A DNA stretch of 64,000 nt, taken from Clostridium transplantifaecale (lineage in GTDB: Bacteria; Bacillota; Clostridia; Lachnospirales; Lachnospiraceae). The stretch lies in NCBI RefSeq assembly GCF_900626075.1, contig NZ_UYZY01000003.1, positions 62,001 to 126,000 of the forward strand, read 5' to 3'. Below, one piece after another: positions 51,493 through 61,707 of this stretch; the first letter of the stretch is position 1, and each line of letters opens with the position of its first letter. Under the pieces are notes generated by a model. It ran no database searches. It was given only the letters and a program-made list of their open reading frames with translations, and was not told where the DNA came from. Position numbers and translations under genes: made by a program.

Positions 51493-51815
51493 GCGACAGT
51501 TATATTTTATGGATTGTGATTGCGATGGCGGCCGGAACGGTGATTACGAGATTTCTTCCGTTCTTACTGTTTCCCCAGGGGAAAGAGATGCCTAAATATG
51601 TGGAATATCTGGGACAGACGCTGCCTTATGCCACAATGGGGCTTTTAGTGGTGTACTGTCTGAAGGGCGTAAAACTGTTTGCCTGGCCCTTTGGCCTGCC
51701 CGAGTTTATTGCATCTGCGGTCGTTGCGGCGCTCCATGTGTGGAAGAAGAATTCTCTTTTGAGCATTGGCGCGGGAACGGTTTTGTACATGGTATTGGTT
51801 CAGGCTGTATTTTAA
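51489..51815 (+). CDS. azlD: Branched-chain amino acid transport small subunit AzlD
   Basis: This 108-aa protein has about four membrane helices and the AzlD landmarks [16 protein letters not shown] and [22 protein letters not shown]. It partners AzlC for export of branched-chain amino acids and is translationally coupled to it. A hairpin terminator follows. Confidence 0.92.
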   Translation: MSDSYILWIVIAMAAGTVITRFLPFLLFPQGKEMPKYVEYLGQTLPYATMGLLVVYCLKGVKLFAWPFGLPEFIASAVVAALHVWKKNSLLSIGAGTVLYMVLVQAVF

Positions 51816-51833
51816 CAGTTCCATAGAATTACA

Positions 51834-51874
51834 GACGGCGAAAAGAACGCATTGCGGACTTTTCGCCGTCTTTT
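51834..51874 (+). terminator. Terminator of azlCD
   Basis: GACGGCGAAAAG pairs with CTTTTCGCCGTC around AACGCATTGCGGA, followed by TTTT. Confidence 0.88.
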
Positions 51875-51892
51875 AAAATGGTGGAGTGGAGA

Positions 51893-52111
51893 TTAGTCTT
51901 TTTCACTCTTATTTGTTGCCCTCGGCAGAAAGTGGTAGAGCTGTTCGTAAGACGTAATCTCGCTGTCGGACTGCGGCATGGCCGGAATCAGGCCGGTGCA
52001 GTCGGTGGCGGAGCAGATATCCAGATCGAACATGGTCTCACTCTCATCGAATTCGGGGGTTTTGTCAGCGGTAACATCGGCCTTGCCGTCTGCCTTATAA
52101 TTTTTTTCCAT
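51893..52111 (-). CDS. Small acidic hypothetical protein, 72 aa
   Basis: The protein starts MEKNYKADGKADVTADKTPE, is acidic, lacks membrane segments, and has two cysteines within DICSATDCTGLIPAMPQSDSE. GAGGTG lies 6-7 bases before the ATG at 52111. The paired Cys and Pro-rich centre could bind a metal or partner. No family is assigned; it lies just downstream of the glycosylase gene on the same strand. Confidence 0.65.
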   Translation of the reverse strand: MEKNYKADGKADVTADKTPEFDESETMFDLDICSATDCTGLIPAMPQSDSEITSYEQLYHFLPRATNKSEKD

Positions 52112-52156
52112 ATTTCTCACCTCAGTATTATTGTGGTGAGACCGGGTAAAACTATG

Positions 52157-52660
52157 TCAGGAAAATAGAGGCAGATGACGATTGACGCATTCCCATGACA
52201 AAATAAGTTTTTCAAGCGATGAGGCCGCATTAGCAGGACTGGTGGAGGGAAGTTTAACGGCTTCCATCCCGGTTAAAGGGAGACAGTACTTATCATAAAG
52301 CTTCCCTGAAACGCCGCCGTTTGTATAAATCTGCTTTACAGGCGCCGTTTTAAGAATCAGGTTCAGATTGTTGGGGACGGCGTTTTTAATGGAGCTGTCG
52401 CTGGAACCTTCGATATCACAGCTCTCTATCACATCCCAGACGGCAATCCGGTTTCTGAGCAGAAATGCTTTTTTTTCTCCCACGGAGACGGGCACCGGCT
52501 CTCTGCGGATAGCCGCGAGCACAGGCCAGAAGCGGTTCCTGGGGTGCCCATAGAAAAAATGGGCTTCCCGTGATTTTACGGAAGGGAAGGAGCCGAGAAT
52601 TAAAATTGCGGAACGGCTGTCGAATACGGGTTCAATGCCGTGGATCACGTGGTTTAACAT
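52157..52660 (-). CDS. DNA-deoxyinosine glycosylase (UDG superfamily, family 6-like)
   Basis: This 167-aa protein has the hallmark opening ILILGSFPSVKSREAHFFYG followed by HPRNRFWPVLA, matching hypoxanthine-DNA glycosylases of UDG family 6. A second conserved region is VWDVIESCDIEGSSDSSI, and LPSTSPANA is the C-terminal DNA-intercalation-type loop. It should remove deaminated bases from DNA. The small acidic gene follows on the same strand. Confidence 0.88.
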   Translation of the reverse strand: MLNHVIHGIEPVFDSRSAILILGSFPSVKSREAHFFYGHPRNRFWPVLAAIRREPVPVSVGEKKAFLLRNRIAVWDVIESCDIEGSSDSSIKNAVPNNLNLILKTAPVKQIYTNGGVSGKLYDKYCLPLTGMEAVKLPSTSPANAASSLEKLILSWECVNRHLPLFS

Positions 52661-52844
52661 AATTTACCTCATCTTTAACTGATAATAATAGAAACATATA
52701 TACCGGCCGGTAATTCTGCTTTGGTTTGTCATTTATAACCCTGCAAATCCATTTTATCACAGATAAGCAGGGGGATAAAGGAAAACAGGGGAAAATTGCA
52801 CCAAAAACAATTATTTTGTTTATAACATTTTAATATTTCAGTTC

Positions 52845-52873
52845 TTGATTTATAAGGAATGTCACACTATAAT
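52845..52873 (+). promoter_or_regulatory. Promoter of ftsH
   Basis: TTGATT (52845-52850) and TATAAT (52868-52873) are 17 bp apart, with a roughly 185-base leader before the ftsH start. Confidence 0.68.
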
Positions 52874-53063
52874 GGTATAGAATAGATCGGGCTGTCTCTG
52901 CGATAATCAAGCCATGCATATGTCTGGCGGCGGAGATGCACTCAGGCCATAAAGAGCATGGCCTGGCGTCTGCCGGACCCGGTGAGCGCTTAGAATGCGC
53001 ATGAATACACCAAACGGAAGCTGTCAGGCGGACTGTAATGTCTATTCGGAATGGAGAACACAT

Positions 53064-55205
53064 ATGGATAACAACAACAACCAGAATAAGAATGGTAAGA
53101 ATCCCAAGGGCGGGCAAAATTACATGGTTCTTATCATTACTATGATTTTTACATTACTCTGTGTCAGCGCGATGCATAATCTCTGGCAGCAGAGCAGGAC
53201 GCAGCTTGTGCCCTACAGTGAATTTAACCAGATGTTAAAGGATGGGGAAGTGGATTCGGTTGTCGTGAGCAGCAACAAGATTCAGATTACCCCTAAGAAG
53301 GATTCCAAGAAGTATACCGGAAGCCAGAGCAAGTACGGCGGACTGATTGGAATTGAGTATTATGCAATTCCCATGTATGACCCGGATCTCCAGGTGAAGC
53401 TGGATAAGGCGGGGGTAGCCCAATATGAACAGGCGCAGGTGGACGCTACGGCCAGCATTATCGTGCTGATTCTGGAATGGGTGCTGCCGATTGGTCTGAT
53501 GGTTCTTCTCCTGAACTTCATGATGCGCCGTATGGGCGGCGGCAACGGCCTGATGGGCGTCGGAAAGAGTAACGCTAAGGTCTATGTCCAGAAGGAGACG
53601 GGAGTTACATTTAAGGACGTGGCCGGTGAGGATGAGGCCAAGGAATCCCTAACCGAGATTGTAGATTTCCTCCACAATCCCGGTAAGTATACGAAGATTG
53701 GCGCAAAGCTTCCTAAGGGCGCCCTTCTTGTGGGTCCTCCCGGAACCGGTAAGACACTTCTTGCGAAGGCAGTAGCGGGCGAGGCAAAAGTACCGTTCTA
53801 CTCCCTGTCGGGTTCCGACTTTGTGGAGATGTTCGTCGGCGTCGGAGCTTCCCGTGTCCGTGATTTGTTTAAACAGGCACAGCAGTCAGCACCATGTATT
53901 ATTTTCATTGATGAGGTGGATGCCATTGGTAAGAGCCGTGATTCCCGCCTCGGGGGCAACGATGAGAGGGAGCAGACTCTGAACCAGCTTCTTTCCGAGA
54001 TGGATGGATTTGATTCCTCCAAGGGTCTTCTTGTCATGGCGGCGACAAACCGTCCTGAGATTCTCGATCCGGCGCTTCTGCGTCCGGGCCGTTTTGACAG
54101 ACGTATTATCGTGGATAAACCTGACTTAAAAGGCCGTATCAATATTTTAAAGGTTCATTCCAAAGACGTGAAGCTGGATGAATCCGTTAACTTTGAAGAA
54201 ATTGCACTGGCAACTTCAGGCGCAGTGGGCGCCGACCTGGCTAATATGATGAACGAGGCGGCTATCACGGCCGTTAAGCATGGCAGACATGCGGTAGCCC
54301 AGAGCGACCTGTTTGAGGCCGTGGAGTTAGTATTAGTCGGCAAGGAGAAGAAGGACAGAATTCTCAGCAAGGAAGAGCGCCGTATCGTTTCCTACCACGA
54401 GGTGGGCCATGCGCTGGTGAGCGCCCTTCAGAAGGATGCGGAGCCGGTTCAGAAGATTACGATTGTGCCCAGGACGATGGGCGCCCTCGGTTATGTCATG
54501 CATGTTCCGGAAGAGGAGAAATACCTCAATACGGAGAAAGAGATACGCGCCATGCTGGTTGGATATCTGGCAGGACGTGCGGCGGAAGAAATCGTATTCG
54601 ATACGGTTACGACCGGCGCTTCCAATGATATCGAGCAGGCTACGAGAATTGCCAGAGCCATGATTACCCAGTACGGCATGTCGAAGAAATTCGGCCTGAT
54701 GGGCCTTGAAACAAGGGAAAACCAGTATCTGAACGGCCGCACCGTACTGAACTGCAGTGATGTGACGGCAGCCGAGATTGACCAGGAGGTTATGGGCATT
54801 CTAAAGGATTCCTATGAGGAGGCTAAGAGGCTTCTTCTTGAAAACAGGGATGTAATGGATAAGATTGCCGCTTTCCTGATTGAGAAGGAGACGATCACGG
54901 GTAAAGAGTTTATGCAGATTTTCCGCAAGGTGAAGGGACTTCCTGAGCCGGAGGAGAAAAAGAGCGAAGCAGCCGGCTCCGACGGCAGCGAAAGTAAAGC
55001 AGATGCAGCAGTAAGCGCTGAGACTGCCGAGATTACTGAGACAGCTAACAACTCTGAGACGGCCGGAAATACACGGCAGGCGGAAGTTTCCGACAGCCTG
55101 GAAGCGGACCGGGAGACGGGGACTGTCGTAGAAAACGGAAAGAACGAACCGGAGGCAAAGGGTTCGGACGCACCGGCGGCAGAGAATGAGACAAAAGAAA
55201 TTTAA
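53064..55205 (+). CDS. ftsH: ATP-dependent zinc metalloprotease FtsH
   Basis: This 713-aa membrane protease degrades misfolded and regulatory proteins. It has two N-terminal membrane helices (about 20-40 and 135-155), Walker A GPPGTGKT (about 226), Walker B IIFIDEVDAI, the SRH region with RPGRFDRRI, and the zinc motif HEVGH (about 446). The ATG at 53064 follows GGAG and gives the usual hydrophilic start MDNNNNQNK. The C-terminal tail of about 85 residues is unusually long and acidic (Glu, Ala, Thr-rich), beyond the normal family end. Confidence 0.96.
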   Translation: MDNNNNQNKNGKNPKGGQNYMVLIITMIFTLLCVSAMHNLWQQSRTQLVPYSEFNQMLKDGEVDSVVVSSNKIQITPKKDSKKYTGSQSKYGGLIGIEYYAIPMYDPDLQVKLDKAGVAQYEQAQVDATASIIVLILEWVLPIGLMVLLLNFMMRRMGGGNGLMGVGKSNAKVYVQKETGVTFKDVAGEDEAKESLTEIVDFLHNPGKYTKIGAKLPKGALLVGPPGTGKTLLAKAVAGEAKVPFYSLSGSDFVEMFVGVGASRVRDLFKQAQQSAPCIIFIDEVDAIGKSRDSRLGGNDEREQTLNQLLSEMDGFDSSKGLLVMAATNRPEILDPALLRPGRFDRRIIVDKPDLKGRINILKVHSKDVKLDESVNFEEIALATSGAVGADLANMMNEAAITAVKHGRHAVAQSDLFEAVELVLVGKEKKDRILSKEERRIVSYHEVGHALVSALQKDAEPVQKITIVPRTMGALGYVMHVPEEEKYLNTEKEIRAMLVGYLAGRAAEEIVFDTVTTGASNDIEQATRIARAMITQYGMSKKFGLMGLETRENQYLNGRTVLNCSDVTAAEIDQEVMGILKDSYEEAKRLLLENRDVMDKIAAFLIEKETITGKEFMQIFRKVKGLPEPEEKKSEAAGSDGSESKADAAVSAETAEITETANNSETAGNTRQAEVSDSLEADRETGTVVENGKNEPEAKGSDAPAAENETKEI

Positions 55206-55243
55206 AAGAAACAGGCCTGAATGTGATTCGGGCCTGTTTCTTT
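55205..55243. terminator. Bidirectional terminator between ftsH and DUF1846
   Basis: AAAGAAACAGGCCTGAA pairs with TTCGGGCCTGTTTCTTT. Convergent genes on both sides can use it. Confidence 0.88.
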
Positions 55244-55265
55244 GATTCGTCCTGTTTTATAAAAT

Positions 55266-56744
55266 TTAATGGTATAGTCTGTTATGTTCATACACCGGTT
55301 CCGATGTAAGTCCGATTCCCAGCTTCTGGAAGGTTTTGATATCAACTTCCGACAGCATGACGGAGGTATGAACCTGGCAGTGTTTCAGCTTGGGAAGCTG
55401 CTCCAGGGCAATCTGCGCATTTTTGTCGGTTGCGGCACACATGGAGAGGGCAATGAGGACCTCGTCCGTGTGGAGGCGCGGGTTTTTGCTGCCGAGGTAA
55501 TCGACCTTCAGCTTTTGGATCGGCTCAATAGCGGTGGGAGAAATCAGGTGCGTGCCGTGAGGGATGTTCCCCAGGGCCTTCACTGCGTTGAGCAGAAGAG
55601 CGGCGGAGGCGCCCAGCAGGTTGGATGTCTTACCGGTCTCAATCCTGCCGTCCTGCAGTTCAATGGCAGCGGCCGGAGCGCCCTCCCTCTCGGCCTCGGC
55701 CAGGGCGGCCGGAACCACCTTGCGCATATCGGTGGAAATTTTAGCCTGTTTCATCAGAAGTTCAATCTTATAAACTTCCTCTTTGCTGCCTTCTTCCTTG
55801 GCAACACGGTTCAAAGCCTGGTAGTAGCGTCGGATAATTTCCTGTTTGGAAGCTTCGCAGCAGGCTTCATCGTCAAAAATACAGTTACCGGCCATGTTAA
55901 CGCCCATGTCCGTTGGAGATTTATAGGGATTATCCCCATAGATTCCCTCAAAAATAGCGCTGAGTACCGGGAAAATTTCGATATCGCGGTTATAATTAAC
56001 CGTAGTCACCCCATATGCTTCTAAATGGAAGGGATCAATCATATTGACATCGTTCAAATCTGCGGTAGCAGCCTCATAAGCCAGGTTAACCGGGTGCTTA
56101 ATCGGAATATTCCAGATTGGGAAGGTCTCGAATTTGGCATAACCGGCCTTGATGCCGCGTTTATTTTCATGATAAAGCTGAGACAGGCAGGTAGCCATCT
56201 TCCCGCTTCCGGGGCCGGGGGCGGTCACGATCACGAGAGGTTTGGAAGTTTCGATATAATCATTCTTACCGTACCCTTCATCGCTCACAATCAGCGGCAC
56301 ATTGCCGGGATAACCGTCAATTGTATAGTGGCGGTAAACACGGATTCCCATATGTTCCAGTTTCTTCTTAAACGTATCAGCGCTGGCCTGCCCGGAATAG
56401 TGGGTAATCACGACACTGCCCACATAGAGCCCTTTATCCGTAAAAGCCTGGATGAGGCGGAGTACGTCCACGTCATAAGTAATACCGAGATCAGAGCGGA
56501 TCTTATTCTTCTCAATATCCGCAGCGCTGATGGCAATTACAATCTCAGCCTGATCAGCCAGCTGCAGCAGCATCCGAAGCTTACTGTCTGGGGCAAACCC
56601 CGGCAGCACCCTGGAAGCATGGAAATCATCAAACAGTTTCCCGCCAAACTCGAGATAAAGCTTATCCCCAAACTGATCAATACGCTCGCGGATGTGATCC
56701 GACTGCGTCTTCAGATATTTGTCATTGTCAAAACCTAATTTCAT
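55266..56744 (-). CDS. DUF1846 domain-containing protein
   Basis: This 492-aa cytosolic protein has the DUF1846 signature: MKLGFDNDKYLKTQSDHI, LPGFAPDSKLRMLLQL, ITHYSGQASADTFKKKLE and the nucleotide-like loop TAPGPGSGKMATCLSQLYHE. Homologues are near-universal in Clostridia; the activity is not established, though the GPGSGKMA loop suggests nucleotide or phosphate binding. The length is standard. Confidence 0.92.
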   Translation of the reverse strand: MKLGFDNDKYLKTQSDHIRERIDQFGDKLYLEFGGKLFDDFHASRVLPGFAPDSKLRMLLQLADQAEIVIAISAADIEKNKIRSDLGITYDVDVLRLIQAFTDKGLYVGSVVITHYSGQASADTFKKKLEHMGIRVYRHYTIDGYPGNVPLIVSDEGYGKNDYIETSKPLVIVTAPGPGSGKMATCLSQLYHENKRGIKAGYAKFETFPIWNIPIKHPVNLAYEAATADLNDVNMIDPFHLEAYGVTTVNYNRDIEIFPVLSAIFEGIYGDNPYKSPTDMGVNMAGNCIFDDEACCEASKQEIIRRYYQALNRVAKEEGSKEEVYKIELLMKQAKISTDMRKVVPAALAEAEREGAPAAAIELQDGRIETGKTSNLLGASAALLLNAVKALGNIPHGTHLISPTAIEPIQKLKVDYLGSKNPRLHTDEVLIALSMCAATDKNAQIALEQLPKLKHCQVHTSVMLSEVDIKTFQKLGIGLTSEPVYEHNRLYH

Positions 56745-56957
56745 AACGTCCCATCCTTATCTATAAGTAATATTTAAAAATACAAACCCACCCTATTATC
56801 CTACAAAAAAGAGGATTTGAGTAGGGGGAAAATGAAAAAAGTTAAAAAAAGTGCGGAAAACGGCGGAAAAGTTATAGAAAGTGATAGAAAAATGAGTTGG
56901 GGCTGGAAAAGATGGGGGGGAGGGTGGTATAATATCCGCGTAGGCAATGAGCCGGGT

Positions 56958-57027
56958 GAACAGAAAAATAAGCAAGTTCCCGAACGGGAGCTCGTTCCCG
57001 TTCGGGAACTTGCTTATTTTTCTGTTC
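56958..57027. repeat. Perfect palindrome with 32-bp arms
   Basis: GAACAGAAAAATAAGCAAG... runs for 32 bases, then a 6-base centre, then its exact reverse complement. In RNA this forms a very stable hairpin. It lies in the divergent region between DUF1846 and ogt (56745-57284), which holds no gene. Confidence 0.9.
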
Positions 57028-57215
57028 ATAGGGCGAAGCCCGTGATTCAGGAAAGCAAAGCTTTCCTGAATCCCCCCGGCCCAGTAGTGAAACGCGATGC
57101 TCGTTCCCGTTCGGGAACTTGCTTATTTTTCTATTCATAGGGCGAAGCCCGTGAATCAGGAAAGCAAAGCATTCCGGCTCCCCGGCCCCCGCCCCAGCAG
57201 TGAAACGCGCTCCTA
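56990..57215. repeat. 109-bp tandem repeat, two copies, rich in stem-loops
   Basis: Units begin GCTCGTTCCCGTTCGGGAAC at 56990 and 57099. Each carries the right arm of the palindrome, a GGGC-gaa-GCCC hairpin, and a CAGGAAAGC..GCTTTCCTG hairpin (degraded in unit 2), and ends with AGTGAAACGCG. The minus strand is open but the reading is repeat-derived. Confidence 0.85.
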
Positions 57216-57284
57216 GTTCACAGCCCGCCCTTTCCACCCCAGTCACCCTTCCACCCCCTCATTCCAAGAAAGAAGGTCTCCCAT

Positions 57285-57782
57285 ATGCGATACACAATCC
57301 AAATTCAAACCCCAATCGGCCCGCTCCTCCTTGCAGAGGAAAATAACGCCTTAACCGAGATATCATTCGCTGTAAAAGAACCAAAAACTTTTCAGGCCGG
57401 CCGCCAGGCGGAGTCTGTCGAACAGGAGACACCTTTGCTTTTGGAGACAAAACGCCAACTGGAAGAATATTTTGCCGGAACGCGAAGGACATTTGACATC
57501 CCGCTCTCCATGCGCGGAACCTCCTTCCAGAAACAGGTTTGGGATCAGCTTCTGACGGTCCCATACGGAGAAACGATCACATACGGAGAAATTGCAGCAA
57601 GAATAGGAAATCCGAGAGCCGGCCGTGCAGTCGGCATGGCGAATCATCATAATCCAATCCCGATCATTGTGCCGTGCCACCGTGTAATCGGCGCTGACGG
57701 CCGTCTGACAGGATACGGCGGCGGGCTGCCGATTAAAGAAAAGCTCCTCGAATTAGAACAGAAACACAGGGGAACCAAGTGA
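57285..57782 (+). CDS. ogt: Methylated-DNA-protein-cysteine S-methyltransferase
   Basis: This 165-aa suicide enzyme repairs O6-methylguanine by moving the methyl to its own cysteine. The active-site motif IPIIVPCHRVIG is near residue 130, preceded by the helix-turn-helix region TYGEIAARIGNPRAGRAVG with the Arg finger. There is no fused Ada domain. The stop overlaps the start of a lipoprotein gene, and the cluster continues to uvrC, grouping two repair functions. Confidence 0.94.
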   Translation: MRYTIQIQTPIGPLLLAEENNALTEISFAVKEPKTFQAGRQAESVEQETPLLLETKRQLEEYFAGTRRTFDIPLSMRGTSFQKQVWDQLLTVPYGETITYGEIAARIGNPRAGRAVGMANHHNPIPIIVPCHRVIGADGRLTGYGGGLPIKEKLLELEQKHRGTK

Positions 57783-59086
57783 TGAGAAAGTGGCTGATTT
57801 TAAGCATATGCGCCTGTCTGCTGACCGGGTGCACACGGTATAATCCGGCGGAAATGCCGGATATCGTCCAGGAAGAGACGGAAAACGGAGCCATGGAAAA
57901 TGCTGCCACGGGCAGCGATGCCGTCGGAAACCCGGTTGAAACCGGGGCCGACGGAGAGCAGAGCCGGACAGGCCAGACCCCGGAAAATTCCGGCAGTGCG
58001 GAAAACACCCCCAAGGGACCGCTGGCGGTCAAGCTTGAGAAGATTCTTCAGATTACCGATGGGGACGATCTTCTCGATCAGCGCGAACCGGTAAAAGTAA
58101 AAGGCATCTATGTTTCTGCCTACGTGGCTGGGAATGAGAAGATGATGGATAATATTATAGCGCAGATCGATGCGACGGAACTGAATGCGGTAGTCATAGA
58201 TTTCAAAAATGACGACGGCCGCATCACCGCGCCCACAGATTCGGAGATGTTCAGTGAGATAGACGCATGTAAAGCTTATATCCCGGATCTGGAAGCATTG
58301 CTTCAAAAACTGAAAGAACACGATATTTATACCATAGCCCGGATAGTGGCCTTTAAAGATCCGTATCTGGCTGAGAAAAAGCCGGAGTGGAGCCTGAAGA
58401 AAGCGGACGGTTCCCTCTACAGGGATAAAAAAGGCCTAGCCTGGGTAAACCCATACAGACAGGAAGTGTGGGACTATCTGGTGGAAGCCGGGACAAAAGC
58501 GGCCGATGCCGGTTTCGATGAGATACAGTTTGACTATATCCGCTTTGCCACCGATTCCACGATGCGCGAGGTCGTGTTCGATGAGGAGGAGACAAAAGGG
58601 CGTTCCAAGACAGATATCATTGCGGAATTTACCGAATACGCCTTTGATAAGCTGACGCCTCTCGGAGTATTCGTATCCGCCGATGTCTTCGGCGCGATTA
58701 TCGGGAGCGAGGAGGACGCCGGCGCGGTAGGCCAGATTTACGGCGAAATGGCGCAGAATCTGGATTATATCTGTCCGATGATTTACCCATCCCATTACGG
58801 CGACGGTAACTTTGGCCTGGATCACCCGGATATGCATCCCTATGAGACAGTTCTCGGGGCGCTCAAGAAGTCGGAGGCCGAGCTTTCATCCTATCCTGAG
58901 GAGGAACGCCAGGCAATCGTCCGTCCGTGGCTCCAGGACTTTACGGCAACTTATCTGAAACATCACATTAAATATGGCAACGAAGAGATACGCAGGCAGA
59001 TCCAGGCCGTATACGATGCGGGATATGAGGAATGGATTCTGTGGAATGCATCAAACAACTATCATTACGGAGGGCTTGAACAATGA
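57782..59086 (+). CDS. Lipoprotein, putative glycoside hydrolase (DUF4015)
   Basis: This 434-aa protein has a lipoprotein signal (WLILSICACLLTGC, Cys about 17), a Glu/Pro/Gly-rich linker (about 20-90) and a TIM-barrel-like domain: VKGIYVSAYVAG, NAVVIDFKNDDGRI, RIVAFKDPYLA, NPYRQEVWDYLVEAG, and FDEIQFDYIRFATD with acidic residues placed like a glycosidase. DUF4015 proteins are annotated as putative glycoside hydrolases; the substrate is unknown, a cell-wall glycan being plausible. The ATG at 57782 is preferred over a GTG at 57779. It overlaps the DUF1653 gene by four bases. Confidence 0.85.
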   Translation: MRKWLILSICACLLTGCTRYNPAEMPDIVQEETENGAMENAATGSDAVGNPVETGADGEQSRTGQTPENSGSAENTPKGPLAVKLEKILQITDGDDLLDQREPVKVKGIYVSAYVAGNEKMMDNIIAQIDATELNAVVIDFKNDDGRITAPTDSEMFSEIDACKAYIPDLEALLQKLKEHDIYTIARIVAFKDPYLAEKKPEWSLKKADGSLYRDKKGLAWVNPYRQEVWDYLVEAGTKAADAGFDEIQFDYIRFATDSTMREVVFDEEETKGRSKTDIIAEFTEYAFDKLTPLGVFVSADVFGAIIGSEEDAGAVGQIYGEMAQNLDYICPMIYPSHYGDGNFGLDHPDMHPYETVLGALKKSEAELSSYPEEERQAIVRPWLQDFTATYLKHHIKYGNEEIRRQIQAVYDAGYEEWILWNASNNYHYGGLEQ

Positions 59087-59637
59087 ATGCAGTTCCAAAA
59101 CCAGGTGAATTTTACAGACACTTTAAAAATAAAATGTACCAGATCATGGCAGTGGCAAACCACTCGGAGACTGGTGAAAAAATGGTGGTTTACCAGGCGC
59201 TTTACGGAGATTACAGCGTCTGGGTCCGCCCTCTTGCCATGTTTATGGAAGAGGTGGACCAAAGCAGATATCCGGATGTTGTGCAGAAATACAGATTCGA
59301 GCGGGTATATCCCGGGCAGGAACAGGATGCCGCAAATCATGCTGCAGGGACGGCTGAAAGCCCGGCTGCGGACAGGGAAATGCACCCATATACCAGACCG
59401 GAGGAGGCGGCCGTCAGCCCGATGCTCTTAGAATTTCTGGACACGGAATCTTTTGAGGAACGGCTGGCTATCCTTCAGCGGATGAAAGGCAGGGTTGGGC
59501 AGAGAGAGGTAGACAGCCTGTGCCTTTGCCTGGACGCAAAACCGTCCGACGGAACCATCGAGGAACAGCTTGACGGATTGAAACAATATCTGAGAATGCA
59601 GCAGAGATACGACGCATCCAGACTGCGCCGGGGATAA
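59083..59637 (+). CDS. DUF1653 domain-containing protein
   Basis: This 184-aa protein begins with a DUF1653 domain (residues about 5-70: [40 protein letters not shown]). This is a small beta-domain of unknown function. The remaining part is helical and charged ([19 protein letters not shown]). uvrC begins 4 bases after its stop, so it is in the same operon, but no role in repair is shown. Confidence 0.85.
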   Translation: MNAVPKPGEFYRHFKNKMYQIMAVANHSETGEKMVVYQALYGDYSVWVRPLAMFMEEVDQSRYPDVVQKYRFERVYPGQEQDAANHAAGTAESPAADREMHPYTRPEEAAVSPMLLEFLDTESFEERLAILQRMKGRVGQREVDSLCLCLDAKPSDGTIEEQLDGLKQYLRMQQRYDASRLRRG

Positions 59638-59641
59638 GAAG

Positions 59642-61507
59642 ATGTTTAATATTGAAGAAGAACTGAAGAAACTTCCGGCCCAGCCGGGAGTTTATATTAT
59701 GCATGACATAAAAGACGAAATTATCTATGTAGGAAAAGCCATCAGCCTGAAAAACCGTGTGCGCCAATATTTCCAGAGCAGCCGGAACAAGACTTCCAAG
59801 ATTGAGCAGATGGTGTCGAGGATTGCACGGTTTGAGTATATTGTGACAGACTCGGAGCTGGAAGCGCTCGTTTTAGAGTGCAACCTGATCAAGGAACACA
59901 GGCCCCGCTACAACACCATGCTGAAGGATGACAAGACTTATCCTTATATCAAGGTGACGGTGGCAGAGGATTATCCCAGGATCCTGTTTTCACGAATCAT
60001 GAAGAAAGATAAAAATAAATACTTCGGGCCGTTTACCAGCGCAGGGGCCGTGAAGGACACGATTGAGCTGATCCACAAGATTTACCATATCAGGACCTGC
60101 ACAAGAAAGCTGCCCCAGGACATCGGAAAGGACAGGCCCTGCCTGTATTATCATATCCACCAGTGCGACGCCCCCTGTCAGGGGTATATTTCAAAGGAGG
60201 AATACCAGCAGTCCGTAAAACAGGCCCTGGATTTTCTGGGTGGAAAGTACGAGCCGGTGATGAAATATCTGGAAGACAGGATGATGGCCGCCTCGGAGGA
60301 GATGGAGTTTGAAAAGGCCATCGAATACAGGGAACTGCTTGGCAGTGTCAGGAAAGTGGCGCAGAAACAGAAGATTACCAGTCAGAGTATGGACGATCGG
60401 GATATCATCGCCATGGCAAAGGACGACAGGGACGCGGTGGTCCAGGTATTCTTTGTCAGGGACGGCCGTCTGATCGGCAGGGAACATTTCCATATGTCCA
60501 TTTCCTCGGCCGAGGAGGACCGGCAGATTTTGAACAGCTTTGTCAAACAGTTCTATGCGGGGACACCGTTTATTCCGCATGAGATATGGGTGCAGGAGGA
60601 GCTGGAGGACGAGGAGGTCATCAGCAGTTTCCTGACATCGAGAAGAGGGCAGAAGGTAAAAATCGTCGTTCCGAAAAAAGGCAGCAAGGAACAGCTCGTG
60701 GAGCTGGCTGAAAAGAATGCGAAAATGGTTCTTTCCCAGGATAAAGAGAAGATTAAGAGGGAAGAACTGCGCACCATCGGGGCGATGAACCAGGTGGGAG
60801 AATGGATTGGCTTAAAAGGCGTCAAGAGGATAGAGGCTTATGATATTTCCAATATCAGCGGTTTTGAATCGGTCGGTTCCATGATTGTTTATGAAGACGG
60901 CAGGCCAAAGAGGAATGATTACAGAAAGTTCCGCATAAAAACTGTTAAAGGACCCAATGATTATGCCTCCATGAGAGAGGTGCTGACACGCCGTTTTTCA
61001 CATGGACTGGAGGAGACGGAAAAACTGAAGGCGGAGGGCGGCGACACGGCCTTTGGAAGCTTTACCAGATTTCCGGACCTTATCATGATGGACGGCGGAA
61101 GAGGACAGGTAAACATTGCCCTGGAAGTGCTTGAGAGCCTGCAGATCGTGATTCCAGTATGCGGTATGGTTAAGGATGACAACCACAGGACGCGGGGACT
61201 CTATTATAACAATGTGGAGATACCGATTGATCACCATTCGGAGGGATTCCGGCTGATTACAAGAATACAGGATGAGGCTCACCGTTTTGCGATCGAATAT
61301 CACAGAAGCCTGCGCAGCAAGGAACAGGTGCGCTCCGTTCTGGATGATATAAAGGGAATCGGGCCTGCCAGAAGAAAAGCCCTGATGCGTCATTTTAAGA
61401 CGATTGAGGCGGTCAGGGACGCGGGAGTCGAGGAACTGGCCGGAGCGCCGCAGATGAACCGGAACGCAGCCGAGGCCGTATATAATTTCTTCCATGGAGA
61501 AGAATAA
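59642..61507 (+). CDS. uvrC: Excinuclease ABC subunit C
   Basis: This 621-aa nuclease makes both incisions in nucleotide excision repair. It has an N-terminal GIY-YIG domain ([20 protein letters not shown]), a cysteine-rich region ([18 protein letters not shown]), a UVR domain ([13 protein letters not shown]), an RNase H-like endonuclease domain with [10 protein letters not shown] and [10 protein letters not shown], and C-terminal helix-hairpin-helix repeats ([13 protein letters not shown]). All look intact. Confidence 0.97.
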   Translation: MFNIEEELKKLPAQPGVYIMHDIKDEIIYVGKAISLKNRVRQYFQSSRNKTSKIEQMVSRIARFEYIVTDSELEALVLECNLIKEHRPRYNTMLKDDKTYPYIKVTVAEDYPRILFSRIMKKDKNKYFGPFTSAGAVKDTIELIHKIYHIRTCTRKLPQDIGKDRPCLYYHIHQCDAPCQGYISKEEYQQSVKQALDFLGGKYEPVMKYLEDRMMAASEEMEFEKAIEYRELLGSVRKVAQKQKITSQSMDDRDIIAMAKDDRDAVVQVFFVRDGRLIGREHFHMSISSAEEDRQILNSFVKQFYAGTPFIPHEIWVQEELEDEEVISSFLTSRRGQKVKIVVPKKGSKEQLVELAEKNAKMVLSQDKEKIKREELRTIGAMNQVGEWIGLKGVKRIEAYDISNISGFESVGSMIVYEDGRPKRNDYRKFRIKTVKGPNDYASMREVLTRRFSHGLEETEKLKAEGGDTAFGSFTRFPDLIMMDGGRGQVNIALEVLESLQIVIPVCGMVKDDNHRTRGLYYNNVEIPIDHHSEGFRLITRIQDEAHRFAIEYHRSLRSKEQVRSVLDDIKGIGPARRKALMRHFKTIEAVRDAGVEELAGAPQMNRNAAEAVYNFFHGEE

Positions 61508-61707
61508 GCGAAACAGTTTCCGTCCTCCGCAAGCTGTTTTTGGCAGCCTGTAAAACAGGAACGGGGAGTGAAACGGAACCGTCCTGCCGCAGTTGATGAC
61601 AAGCGGTAAAAGTTGTGATAGGATAAAGGAAAGATTTCAAAGCTGCCGTACACGGGCGTGAACGGCCAGATTCTGAAAAAATGCCACAGAGAAGGAGAAT
61701 GAGGACC

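Noticed and set aside
56872-57246. 124-aa minus-strand ORF across the palindrome and tandem repeats
   Set aside because: The peptide merely repeats the translated repeat unit (KFPNGNE, KQVPERE) and no start signal precedes it.
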